A DNA stretch of 64,000 nucleotides from Streptomyces neyagawaensis. GTDB taxonomy: Bacteria > Actinomycetota > Actinomycetes > Streptomycetales > Streptomycetaceae. The DNA is taken from positions 124,001 to 188,000 of the forward strand of contig NZ_JAMGBG010000010.1 in the NCBI RefSeq assembly GCF_023516595.1. The letters run 5' to 3'. The notes beneath the pieces were generated by a model. That model ran no database searches, was not told the DNA's origin, and saw nothing but the letters and a program-made list of their open reading frames with translations. Made by a program: the position numbers and the translations under genes. Shown piece by piece: positions 25,821-33,669 of the stretch. How positions within the stretch are numbered: position 1 is the first letter of the stretch; the number at the start of each line of letters is the position of its first letter.

Positions 25821-26330
25821 TCAGCCGACCTGGGACGCGAACGCCTCGTACGCCCGCTCGTCGAACAGGACGAACCTGACCTCCTCCACCGCTGTCTCGG
25901 TGGAGCGGACCGTCTCGACGGCGATGCGGGCGGCGTCGTCCATGGGCCAGCCGTAGATGCCGGCGGAGACGGCGGGGAAGGCGACCGTGCGGGCGCCCAA
26001 TTCGTCGGCCACCCGGAGGGATTCGCGGTAGCAGGAGGCGAGGAGGGCGGACCGGTCCAGGCTCTGGCTGTGGACGGGGCCCACCGTGTGGATGACCCAT
26101 CGGGCGTCCAGCGCTCCGGCCGTGGTGGCCACCGCCTGCCCCGTCGGCAGGCCCTTGCCGTAGTGCGAGGCACGGAGTCTGCGGCAGTCCTCCAGGATGG
26201 CGGGGCCGCCGCGCCGGTGGATCGCGCCGTCCACTCCTCCCCCACCGAGGAGGGAGGAGTTCGCGGCGTTCACGATGGCGTCGACGGACTGCTGGGTGAT
26301 GTCCCCCTGGACGAGGGTGATGTTGGTCAT
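25821..26330 (-). CDS. Macrodomain protein (O-acetyl-ADP-ribose deacetylase family)
   Basis: A 169-residue MacroD/YmdB-type macrodomain that would bind ADP-ribose and hydrolyse O-acetyl-ADP-ribose or ADP-ribosyl-Glu/Asp. The signature NAANSSLLGGGGVDGAIH covers 21-38, with Asn24 and Asp34 at the catalytic positions, and the second ADP-ribose loop is AVSAGIYGWP. ATG 26330 is preferred over GTG 26336 because the GAGG at 26336-26339 is correctly spaced for it. This site and the start codon directly abut the end of the TnpB element at 26341, so the insertion has replaced whatever promoter lay upstream. Confidence 0.93.
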   Translation of the reverse strand: MTNITLVQGDITQQSVDAIVNAANSSLLGGGGVDGAIHRRGGPAILEDCRRLRASHYGKGLPTGQAVATTAGALDARWVIHTVGPVHSQSLDRSALLASCYRESLRVADELGARTVAFPAVSAGIYGWPMDDAARIAVETVRSTETAVEEVRFVLFDERAYEAFASQVG

Positions 26331-26340
26331 GACCACCTCT

Positions 26341-26420
26341 TTGACATGCTCCTCGCCCTGAAGGCGAGGATTCCGGCCTTCCCCACCGGAGACTGTGCCT
26401 CCCCCAAGCTCTCAACTACG
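26341..26420 (-). ncRNA. Predicted TnpB omega-RNA (3' scaffold portion)
   Basis: TnpB proteins use an RNA from the right end of their element; its 3' tail, copied from flanking DNA, is the guide. The span from the tnpB stop to 26341 has the expected terminal hairpin and the AGCATGTCAA end. The RNA probably begins inside the 3' part of tnpB (family knowledge) and continues past 26341 into the macrodomain gene's ribosome-binding site as its guide. Its 5' end is not determined here. Confidence 0.6.
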
Positions 26421-27662
26421 TTCGAGCAGGGGTGCCCCTATGGCGGCACGGTTTCCGGTCGGGAATCCGTGGCTTCCTGTTTCTTCGCGCTGTGCCGGGA
26501 TCACTCCCGGTCTTACCGGCGCTCCGCAGGCCGATACCGCCAGTCCGGCGGCCGTCTTCACGTTGATCGCGGCATTGGTGTCCCGGTCGTGGACTGTACC
26601 GCAGGCGCTACAGGTCCATTCCCGCACGTTCAGGGGTTTGGGGCCGTCTTTTACGCCGCAGGTGGAACAGGTCTGGGAAGTCGGCTCGAACCGGCCGATC
26701 GTGACCAGGGTCCGCCCGTACCGTTCCGCCTTGTACGCCAGCATCCTGACGAACTGTGCCCACCCGGCGTCGTGCACGGACTTGGCCGGCTTCGTCCGCG
26801 CCGGCCCCGCCACCGACAGGTCCTCCACGGCGATCCCTTGGTTCTCGGAGATCAGCTTCGTGGAGAGCTGGTGGTGGAACTCACGGCGCGCGTCGGCGAC
26901 TGCCGCGTGGGCGCGGGCGACCTTCAGACGGGCCTTCGCCCGGTTCTTGGATCCCTTCTGTTTGCGGGACAGCTCCCGCTGGGTCTTCTTCAGCTTCTTC
27001 TCCGCGCGCCGCAGGAACCGCGGGGAGTCGATCTTCGTACCGTCGGACAGGACCGCGAAGTGCGTCAGGCCGAGATCGATGCCGATGGTGCGGTCGGTTG
27101 CGGGCATGCGCGCCTGGTCGACTGCGGGGTCGGTGTCGATGACGAAGGAGGCGAAGAATCTGCCTGCCGCGTCCTTGACGACGGTGACGGAAGTGGGGGT
27201 GGCTGGCAGGGTGCGGGACCACTTGACCTTGACCGCGCCGATCTTCGGCAGGTTCAGCCGCCCCCGGTCGGTGATGCTCCAGCGGGCGTTGGCGGTGAAC
27301 CGGATCGACTGCCGGGCGTCCTTGCGGGACTTGAGCCGGGGCGCGCCCAGTTTCGGCCCCTTCCGGGTGCCCTTGAGGGAGGCGAAGAAGTTCTTGTAGG
27401 CGACCTCCGCATCCCGCAGGGACTGCTGAAGGACGACGGCCGAAACCTCGCCCAGCCAGGCGCGCTCCGGCGTCCGTTTCGCCTCCGTGATCAGGCGTGT
27501 GGACAGCTGACCGGCTGTCGGGAACGGCTGCCCAGCCCGGCGGGCGTCCTCGCGGGCACGCACGGCGTCGTTGAACACGACGCGTGCGCACCCGAACGCC
27601 CTGGCCAGCGAGGCCTGCTGAGCGGCGTTCGGGTGCAGCCTGAAGGCGTACCGGAGCTGCAT
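26412..27662 (-). CDS. tnpB: TnpB RNA-guided endonuclease
   Basis: An RNA-guided DNA nuclease, ancestor of Cas12. The 416-residue protein has an OrfB helix-turn-helix N-terminus (about 1-60), the wedge region, and a RuvC nuclease split in three: Asp196 in GIDLG, Glu280 in AVEDLS and Asp361 in HDRDTNAAIN, spaced as in ISDra2 TnpB (191/278/361). The zinc ribbon is Cys332, Cys335, Cys351 and Cys354. All catalytic residues are present, so it should be active and is not a nuclease-dead TldR-type repressor. ATG 27662 (MQLRYAFRLHP) is the usual family start; GTG 27680 is possible. No frameshift is seen. Confidence 0.93.
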   Translation of the reverse strand: MQLRYAFRLHPNAAQQASLARAFGCARVVFNDAVRAREDARRAGQPFPTAGQLSTRLITEAKRTPERAWLGEVSAVVLQQSLRDAEVAYKNFFASLKGTRKGPKLGAPRLKSRKDARQSIRFTANARWSITDRGRLNLPKIGAVKVKWSRTLPATPTSVTVVKDAAGRFFASFVIDTDPAVDQARMPATDRTIGIDLGLTHFAVLSDGTKIDSPRFLRRAEKKLKKTQRELSRKQKGSKNRAKARLKVARAHAAVADARREFHHQLSTKLISENQGIAVEDLSVAGPARTKPAKSVHDAGWAQFVRMLAYKAERYGRTLVTIGRFEPTSQTCSTCGVKDGPKPLNVREWTCSACGTVHDRDTNAAINVKTAAGLAVSACGAPVRPGVIPAQREETGSHGFPTGNRAAIGAPLLERS

Positions 27663-27889
27663 GACGATCACACTAGGCACGTCGAACCCACGTCGTCACC
27701 GGGAACAGGTGAACGACCCGTCACCGTCACGAAGCAGGGTCCGGCTCCGCCGGAACGCCACCGCGACGCTCCGCGTCGCGGCCACAGGATTCGCTTCCCC
27801 CCGGCCTGAAGGCCGGAGCACAGCGAATGATTTCCGATAGCAGCATGTGTCAGTCCTCCACACGGGCGCCGAACGCCCCGTCGGTCACG

Positions 27890-29074
27890 TCACCAGGCGA
27901 CCGGCAGGGACCGCACCCCGTGCACCGGGCTCAGCGGCTGCGCGAAGTCCTCGGGGTCGGCGGTCAGGCGCAGGCCCGGCAGCCGGTCGAAGAGGGCGGG
28001 CAGGGCGATGCCCAGTTCGGCGCGGGCGAGGGACTCGCCGACGCAGTGGTGGGCCCCGTGCCCGAACGCGAGGTGCCGGGACGCGTCCCGGGTGACGTCC
28101 AGCCGGTCCGGGTCGGGGTAGACGTCGGGGTCGCGGTTGGCCGCCTGGAGGGGCACGATGACGCCCTCGCCGGCGCGGATGAGCACGCCGCCCACCTCGA
28201 CGTCCTCGGTGGCGACCCTGCGCATGCCCGAGTGCACCACCGTCAGGTACCGCAGCAGTTCGTCCACCGCGCCCGGCCACAGCGCGGGTTCGGCGCGCAG
28301 CGCGGCGAGCTGCGTCGGGTCGCGAAGCAGCGCCACGGTCGACAGGGCGATCATGTTCGCGGTGGTCTCGTGGCCGCCGAGGAGCAGCACGAACGAGACG
28401 CCGACGGCCTCCTCGACCGTGGCCTGGCCGGTGGCCACCCGTTCCGTCGCGAGCCGGGAGAGCAGGTCGTCGGCGGGTTCCTCGGTCCGTCGGGCGAGCA
28501 GTGCACCGAGGTAGTCGTACAGCTTGGCGCGGGCGGCCATCGCCTCCTGGGGGCTGGTGCCGATGGTGAGGAAGGTTCGGGCCTGGTGCTGGAAGAACGC
28601 GTGGTCCTCGTAGGGCACGCCGAGCAGTTCACAGATCACCAGCGACGGCAGCGGCAACGCGTACGCCTCGACGAGGTCCGCCTCGCCGGCCCCGTCGGCC
28701 GTCATGGCGTCGATCAGGTTCCCGACGTGCCGGGTGACGGAGGGGTGCAGCGCCTCGACCCGGCGGTGGGTGAAGTCGCTGATGAGCATGCGCCGCAGCC
28801 TGTTGTGGTCGTGGCCGTCCATCATGAAGATCTGGCCGGGGGTGCGCGGGGTGGGCTGGGGACGCATGGTCGGGTAGCCGTCGCGGGTGCCGTCGGAGCT
28901 GAAGCGGGCGTCGGAGAGCACCGTGCGGGCATGCTCGTGCCGGGTGATCACCCAAGGGCTGCTGTCGCCCCACAGCGCCACACGGCGGATCGGCTCCTCG
29001 GCCTGCCACTTGGCGTACTCGGGGGCGGGGTCGAGCAGGGGGCGGGCGGTGGGGAGCGGGGGGTGCGTCGTCAT
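27890..29074 (-). CDS. Cytochrome P450
   Basis: A 394-residue soluble class I bacterial P450 (monooxygenase needing ferredoxin and reductase, neither in this window). Heme ligand Cys344 lies in FGHGAHHCVG; the oxygen-binding I-helix motif is LLGGHETTAN; ExxR occurs in DELLRYLT followed by RR. It resembles CYP105/CYP107-type enzymes of Streptomyces secondary metabolism. It begins 15 nt after the EboF stop, with AGGAA near 29087-29091, so it is the last gene of the ebo-like operon. Substrate unknown; its place suggests it acts on the metabolite handled by the operon. Confidence 0.93.
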   Translation of the reverse strand: MTTHPPLPTARPLLDPAPEYAKWQAEEPIRRVALWGDSSPWVITRHEHARTVLSDARFSSDGTRDGYPTMRPQPTPRTPGQIFMMDGHDHNRLRRMLISDFTHRRVEALHPSVTRHVGNLIDAMTADGAGEADLVEAYALPLPSLVICELLGVPYEDHAFFQHQARTFLTIGTSPQEAMAARAKLYDYLGALLARRTEEPADDLLSRLATERVATGQATVEEAVGVSFVLLLGGHETTANMIALSTVALLRDPTQLAALRAEPALWPGAVDELLRYLTVVHSGMRRVATEDVEVGGVLIRAGEGVIVPLQAANRDPDVYPDPDRLDVTRDASRHLAFGHGAHHCVGESLARAELGIALPALFDRLPGLRLTADPEDFAQPLSPVHGVRSLPVAW

Positions 29075-29089
29075 CGCGGTGTGCCGTTC

Positions 29090-30673
29090 CTAGTTCGCGT
29101 CGGTGACTGAGTGGGGGGTGTCGGTGACTGAGTGGGGGGTGTCGGTGTCTGTGTGGGGGGCGTCGGTCGTGGAGAGGCCCGCGAGGGTCAGCAGCAGTTG
29201 CTTGACCTCGGTCGCGGCGTATGCCTCGCGTGCCTCGTCCGGTGCGGAGCACAGCAGGACGGGGCCGTCGTCCGGGTCGGCGGGCAGCCGGCCGTGGCTG
29301 CCGCTGACACCGGAGGGGCGCAGCGGGACGGTGCTGATGCGGTAGCGGAGCCCGAGCTTCTTGCGGGCCACCTGGCCGATCGCGCGGAGCTTCACCGCCG
29401 GGACGGTGTCGTCGTACAGCAGCTCGGCGGGGTCGTAGCCGGGCTTGCGGTGGATCTCGACCTGGCGGGCGAAGTCGGGGGCGTGCGCGTCGTCGAGCCA
29501 GTAGTAGTACGTGAACCAGGCGTCGGGGTCGGCGACCGCGACCAGTTCGCCGGAACGCTCGTGGTCCAGGCCGTGGGTCTGCTTGCCCTCGGCGTCCAGC
29601 ACCTCGTCCACGCCGTCGAGTTCGGCGAGGAGCTTGGCGACCTGGGCCGTGTCGGCGGGGTCACGGACGTAGACGTGGGCGATCTGGTGGTCGGCGACGG
29701 CGAAGGCCCGTGAGGTCCACGGGTCGAGGTACTCCATGCCGTCCTGGGTGTACACGTCGAGGAGTCCGGCGCGGCGCAGCGCGCGGTTGATGTCGACGGG
29801 GCGGGAGGCGGGGGTGATGCCGTACTCGCTGAGCGCGACGACCGTGGCGCCCTCGCGCAGGAAGTGGTCGATCAGCGGGCGCAGCGCCTCGTCGAGCCGA
29901 CGGGCGCTCTCGGCGGTCTCGGGCGAGTCGGGGCCGGACCGCTGGGGCTCGTAGTCGAGTTGGGGGACGTAGACGAGGGTGAGATCGGGCCGGTGTTCGT
30001 CGAAGACCTGGCGGGCGGCGCCGAGGATCCACTGGGTGGAGGGCATTCCGGCGTTGGGGCCCCAGTAGGTGAACAGCGGGAACGGGCCGAGCCGGTCGGT
30101 GAGTTCGTCATGCAGGGACGGCGGCCAGGTGTAGCAGTCGGGTTCCTTGCGGCCGTCGGAGTAGTAGACGGGGCGGGGGGTGACGGTGAGGTCGACGTCG
30201 GCGCCCATCGCGTACCACCAGCAGATGTTGGCGACCTTGTAGTCGGGGGCGGTCCTGCGGGCCGTGTCCCAGATCTTCTCGCCGCCGACGAGCGCGTTGT
30301 GCTGCCGCCACAGCAGGACCTCGCCGAGGTCGCGGAAGTACCAGCCGTTGCCCACGGCGCCGTGCCCGGCGGGGGGTTCGCCGGTGAGGAAGGTGGACTG
30401 GACCGTGCAGGTCACGGCGGGCAGGACGGGGTCGAGACGGGCCCGGAAGCCGTGCTCGCCGAGGGCGGCGACGGCGGGCATGTGCCGCAGCAGCTTCGGG
30501 GTGAGGCCGACGATGTCGAGGACGACGAGCCGGCGCGCGGGCGGGTCACCGGCCGACCGCGTGCTCGCTGACGCGGTACTCACGGACGGTGTGCCCGCTG
30601 ACGCAGAACTCACGGACGGTGTACGGGCGGACGGTGTGCTTGAGGGTGGCGTGCTCGACGGTGGGGTGCTCAC
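29090..30673 (-). CDS. eboF: EboF-like alkaline-phosphatase-superfamily protein
   Basis: A 527-residue member of the nucleotide pyrophosphatase/phosphodiesterase branch. After a Ser/Thr/Pro-rich repetitive N-terminus (1-45), the fold starts with RLVVLDIVGLTP; the Thr nucleophile would lie in VTCTVQSTFLTG. Two sites that normally bind zinc differ: DxxxH is LDYEPQRSGPD (His replaced by Gln) and SDHG is SEYG. A late His is kept in ADHQIAHVY. The C-terminus ends in DTPHSVT repeats. It overlaps eboE by 4 nt (ATGA). Gene order supports EboF of the ebo cluster; biochemical activity is not established. No signal peptide is visible. Confidence 0.82.
   Translation of the reverse strand: MSTPPSSTPPSSTPSARTPSVSSASAGTPSVSTASASTRSAGDPPARRLVVLDIVGLTPKLLRHMPAVAALGEHGFRARLDPVLPAVTCTVQSTFLTGEPPAGHGAVGNGWYFRDLGEVLLWRQHNALVGGEKIWDTARRTAPDYKVANICWWYAMGADVDLTVTPRPVYYSDGRKEPDCYTWPPSLHDELTDRLGPFPLFTYWGPNAGMPSTQWILGAARQVFDEHRPDLTLVYVPQLDYEPQRSGPDSPETAESARRLDEALRPLIDHFLREGATVVALSEYGITPASRPVDINRALRRAGLLDVYTQDGMEYLDPWTSRAFAVADHQIAHVYVRDPADTAQVAKLLAELDGVDEVLDAEGKQTHGLDHERSGELVAVADPDAWFTYYYWLDDAHAPDFARQVEIHRKPGYDPAELLYDDTVPAVKLRAIGQVARKKLGLRYRISTVPLRPSGVSGSHGRLPADPDDGPVLLCSAPDEAREAYAATEVKQLLLTLAGLSTTDAPHTDTDTPHSVTDTPHSVTDAN
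29103..29165 (-). repeat. Three 21-bp tandem repeats at the 3' end of eboF
   Basis: Two identical 21-bp units (29103-29123, 29124-29144) and a diverged third (29145-29165) encode DTPHSVT, DTPHSVT and DAPHTDT at the EboF C-terminus. The in-frame length suggests expansion by slippage. Confidence 0.85.
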
Positions 30674-31833
30674 TGGTGGTCCTCCTTGAGGCCGAGGCCG
30701 GTCATCCGGTCGCGGGCCCAGGCGAGTTCGGCGGCGATGCCCCCGGCCAGGCCGGCGGGCGGCTCGGGGAGGACGGACCAGGTGTAGGTCTCGACCTCGA
30801 TGTGGTCGCAGTGGACGGAGGTGCCGCCGAGTAGTCCCCCGAGGACGGCGGTCAGTTGGTCGGCGGTGGTGCGCAGCGGTGGCTCGGGGTCGGCGTGCAG
30901 CGGGGCGTGGAAGTGGACACGCCAGGGCCCGGTGCCGGTGGGCAGGCCGCCGTCGAGGGCGTCCGGCAGGTCGTCGACGGCGTGGACGGGGGCCTCGGGC
31001 GCGGACGCCGTACGGGTCTGGTGCAGGAACCGTGGCTCCGCGAGGCGCCGCAGGGCCGCGCGGGCGGCGGGATCGGCGGGGTCGGTGGCCTCGACGGCAC
31101 AGGACGCCTGGAGCTTGACGACCGCGAGCCCGGCGTCCGCGAGGCGGGCGAGGGCGGCCCCGGGGTCCTCGAACTGCACGGCGAGATGGCAGGCGTCGAG
31201 GCAGACGCCGAGCCGGTCGGGGTCGAGTCCACGCAGCTCCCGTACGGCCTGGGCGGTGGTCTCCACGACGCAGCCGGGCTCCGGTTCGAAGCCGACGCGG
31301 ACGCGGCGGCCGGTGTCGGACTCGATCGCGGCGAGTCCGGCGGCGAGCCGGTCGAGGGCGCGGCGGGCGGTCTCGGCGCGGTCCGGGGGCCAGGGGGTGC
31401 GCCAGGCCAGCGGCAGGGTGGAGACGCTCCCCCGGGCGACGTCGTCGGGGAGGAGGGCGGCGAGCACGCGGGCGCAGTCGAGGGTGTGGCGCAGCCGGGC
31501 CTCGTCGGCCCAGTCGGGCAGGTAGACGTCCTTCTTGACCACCTCGCGGTGGAACCCGGCGTAGGGGAAGGCGTTGAGGGTGACGGTCTCCAGGCCGCGG
31601 GCGGCGAGTTCGCCCTGGAGGCGTCGCACCTGGTCCTCGTCGTCGACGAGCCGGGTCACCGTGTCACGCGCGAGCCAGAGGCCGATGCCCAGTCGGTCGA
31701 CGCCGAGGCGTTCGCGCACGGGTTCGGCGTACGCGGCGAGCTGGCCGATGACTCCGTCGAGGTCCTCCGCCTGGTGGACGTTGCTGCAGTAGCCGAGGTG
31801 GACGGGGCTGCCGTCGGGGTGCCGGAATCGCAT
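30670..31833 (-). CDS. eboE: Metabolite traffic protein EboE (xylose-isomerase-like TIM barrel)
   Basis: A 387-residue protein that starts MRFRHPDGSPVHLGYCSNVH; the LGYCSNVH and ETVTLNAFPYAGFH motifs are what I associate with EboE. The TIM-barrel metal set of the AP-endonuclease/xylose-isomerase superfamily is visible: Glu in GFEPEPG, Asp/His in CLDACHLAVQFE, His in VHFHAPLH and Glu in HIEVETYTW. The reaction is unknown; in cyanobacteria the ebo cluster is needed for export of scytonemin precursors. Overlaps eboF by 4 nt, and starts 10 nt after the TatD gene's stop. Confidence 0.85.
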   Translation of the reverse strand: MRFRHPDGSPVHLGYCSNVHQAEDLDGVIGQLAAYAEPVRERLGVDRLGIGLWLARDTVTRLVDDEDQVRRLQGELAARGLETVTLNAFPYAGFHREVVKKDVYLPDWADEARLRHTLDCARVLAALLPDDVARGSVSTLPLAWRTPWPPDRAETARRALDRLAAGLAAIESDTGRRVRVGFEPEPGCVVETTAQAVRELRGLDPDRLGVCLDACHLAVQFEDPGAALARLADAGLAVVKLQASCAVEATDPADPAARAALRRLAEPRFLHQTRTASAPEAPVHAVDDLPDALDGGLPTGTGPWRVHFHAPLHADPEPPLRTTADQLTAVLGGLLGGTSVHCDHIEVETYTWSVLPEPPAGLAGGIAAELAWARDRMTGLGLKEDHQ

Positions 31834-31843
31834 GGCCGGGCGC

Positions 31844-32698
31844 TCACTCTCCGCCGCGGCGGATGGAGTTGCCCTGGAAGCTCGACTCCTCGTCGGGCTT
31901 GGGCTCGTCGAGGTCGAGTCGGCCGCTCTGTCCGTAGAAGCCGACGGGGTTGCGCCAGAGGACCTTGTCCACGGTGTCGTCGTCGAAGCCGACGGCGAGC
32001 ATCGCGTCTGCGGTCCTGCGGGTCTTGAGCGGGTCCGAACGCCCCCAGTCGGCGGCCGAGTTGACGAGGACGCGGTCGGTGCCGTGTTCCCGGAGGATGG
32101 CGACCATGCGGTCCTCGCTCATCTTGGTCCGCGGGTAGATCGAGAACCCGGCCCAGCAGCCGCTGTCGAGCACCATGCCGACGGTCAGCTCGTTGAGGTG
32201 GTCGAGGACGACGAGTTCGGGGGCGATGCCCGACTCCCGTACGACGTCCAGGGTGCGGCGGGTGCCGGTGGCCTTGTCGCGGTGCGGGGTGTGCACGAGC
32301 GCGGGCAGGCCGTGTTCCACGGCGAGTCGCAGCTGGAGGGCGAGCGCCTCGTCCTCCTCCGGTGTCATGGAGTCGTATCCGATCTCGCCGACCGCGACCA
32401 CCCGGTCCTTGGCGAGGTAGCGGGGCAGTTCGTCCAGGACGGGCCGGCAGCGCGGGTCGTTGGCCTCCTTCGGGTTGAGCGCGATGGTGCAGAAGTGCTG
32501 GATGCCGAACTGGGCGGCCCGGTACGGCTCCCAGCCCAGCAGCGCGTCGAAGTAGTCGTAGAAGCTCTCGGGGGATGTGCGGGGCTGGCCGAGCCAGAAG
32601 GCCGGCTCGACGACCGCGCGGACCCCGGCCGCGTGCATCGCCTCGTAGTCGTCGGTGGTCCGGGAGGTCATGTGGATGTGGGGGTCGAAGATGCGCAC
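31844..32698 (-). CDS. eboB: TatD-family metal-dependent hydrolase (EboB)
   Basis: A 284-residue TIM-barrel amidohydrolase-like protein. Metal ligands are complete: HxH in FDPHIHM, Glu in VAVGEIGYD, His in LVHTPHRDK, His in VLDHLNE, and Asp in NSAADWG. It differs from nucleases of the TatD family mainly by the extended, charged C-terminus (about 265-284). The GTG at 32698 (protein begins MRIFDPHIHM) is chosen because the barrel begins there and a GAGGAAGAG purine tract precedes it; the frame is open far upstream but overlaps eboA. Fifth gene of the ebo-like operon. Confidence 0.85.
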   Translation of the reverse strand: MRIFDPHIHMTSRTTDDYEAMHAAGVRAVVEPAFWLGQPRTSPESFYDYFDALLGWEPYRAAQFGIQHFCTIALNPKEANDPRCRPVLDELPRYLAKDRVVAVGEIGYDSMTPEEDEALALQLRLAVEHGLPALVHTPHRDKATGTRRTLDVVRESGIAPELVVLDHLNELTVGMVLDSGCWAGFSIYPRTKMSEDRMVAILREHGTDRVLVNSAADWGRSDPLKTRRTADAMLAVGFDDDTVDKVLWRNPVGFYGQSGRLDLDEPKPDEESSFQGNSIRRGGE

Positions 32699-32757
32699 GT
32701 TCTGCTCTTCCTCGTGTTCTTCGGGGAGCGGGGCGAGTTCGGTGGGGTCCCGCGGGA

Positions 32758-33510
32758 CTAAGAAAGCTCCTTCAGTGCGCGGACGGCGGCCTCGCGGCGT
32801 TCGGGCACGGCGGCCCGCGTCTCGGCGGTGAGCCGCTCGACGAGGGCGGCGCGGGCGGGATGGGCCCGGACGACGGGCCAGATGTCGTGCGGGACGTCCC
32901 GGCCTGCGGCGACCCGCTCGTGGGCGAAGTCGGCGAGCATACGGGCGAGTTCGGCGTCGGTGCGGATGTCGAGCCCGGCGATCCGGTCGAGCGGGATCTC
33001 CTGGAAGACGCACTTGAGCACGGCCTGGCGGTACTCGGCGTCGGGGAGCCGGGCCGCGCCGTACGGCCCGAGGGCGGCCTCGATGACATGGCTGTCGTTG
33101 CCGCGCAGCGCCTCACGGACGAGAGGGAGGGCGAGGTCGGCGAGGGGTTCGCCGCCGCCCTCGGTGGAGGCGTCGAGGAGGGGAAGGGCCCGTAGGACGG
33201 CCCGTTGCTCGGCCGGGTCGCCGTGGCGGAAGAGGCCCGCCAGTTCGGTGGCGAGGGGTGCGCCGGTGAGGGGCAGGGCGGTGAGCAGGACGGCACGGGC
33301 GGCCTCGTCGGCGGTCCAGTGGGCGTCCAGCCGGGCGCGTCCGCAGTGTCTGCGGGCGGCGGGGAACAGGGCCCGCACGGCGGCGGGCCGCGCGGCGATC
33401 CGCGCCTCCGCGTCGGCGAGCCATGAGCGGGCGGCTGGTTCGAGCGGATGGCGGGAGAGGACGGTCCGGGGATCGGGGGGCGGAGTTGCGGGCATGCCGA
33501 GGGACGCCAT
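32758..33510 (-). CDS. eboA: EboA-domain protein
   Basis: A 250-residue all-helical protein of unknown biochemical role. The conserved core runs from AVLRALPLLDAS through ALRGNDSHVIEAALGPYGA and QAVLKCVFQEIPLDRIAGLD to ARMLADFAHERVAAGR, the features I associate with EboA. No catalytic motif or membrane segment is seen. ATG 33510 has GGAGG 10 nt upstream; ATG 33495 is an alternative. It follows a 159-nt intergenic purine/pyrimidine tract and precedes eboB by 59 nt. Confidence 0.8.
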   Translation of the reverse strand: MASLGMPATPPPDPRTVLSRHPLEPAARSWLADAEARIAARPAAVRALFPAARRHCGRARLDAHWTADEAARAVLLTALPLTGAPLATELAGLFRHGDPAEQRAVLRALPLLDASTEGGGEPLADLALPLVREALRGNDSHVIEAALGPYGAARLPDAEYRQAVLKCVFQEIPLDRIAGLDIRTDAELARMLADFAHERVAAGRDVPHDIWPVVRAHPARAALVERLTAETRAAVPERREAAVRALKELS

Positions 33511-33540
33511 GGCGGAACAGCCTCCGGTGGGGGGGTGGAG

Positions 33541-33658
33541 GGAGCGAAACCCGAGAGGAAGAGAAGAGGGAGGGAGAGGGAGGAAGAGGAGGGAAGCGAA
33601 AGGAGGCGGGGAGGGAAGAGAAGCGGAGGGAGGGGAAGCGGAGGGAGCGGAAGGAGGT
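33541..33658. repeat. Polypurine/polypyrimidine tract inside the ebo-like operon
   Basis: The plus strand is almost all purines, with repeated GGAGGGA and GGAAG units. 33553-33596 is an uninterrupted 44-nt purine run. In the transcript (minus strand) this is a C/U-rich spacer between the isomerase stop and eboA. It could form triplex (H-) DNA or affect transcription; it encodes nothing recognisable. Confidence 0.8.
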
Positions 33659-33669
33659 GTCGCGGGGGG

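Larger units (their letters stand above)
26341..27830 (-). mobile_element. TnpB-only IS200/IS605-group element (IS1341 type)
   Basis: An insertion element with one gene, tnpB, and no tnpA transposase. The right end is sharp: minus-strand sequence ends in a 7-bp hairpin (26351-26357 with 26363-26369, loop CTGAA) followed by AGCATGTCAA at 26341, as in IS608-group right ends, which terminate in TCAA. The left end has three hairpins: 27740-27745/27749-27754, 27762-27769/27773-27780 and 27801-27806/27811-27816, the last nested in a 7-bp outer stem (27789-27795/27822-27828). The exact left boundary cannot be fixed without an empty site. Mobilisation would need a TnpA in trans. Confidence 0.85.

Noticed and set aside
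26341..27830. CRISPR-Cas12-like system
   Set aside because: The gene resembles Cas12 only because TnpB is its ancestor. There is no repeat-spacer array, Cas1 or Cas2, and the hairpin-terminated ends are those of an insertion sequence.
29103..29165. Short tandem array as a possible CRISPR or regulatory satellite
   Set aside because: The units are 21 bp, contiguous, in frame with eboF and encode a repeated heptapeptide, so they are coding repeats.
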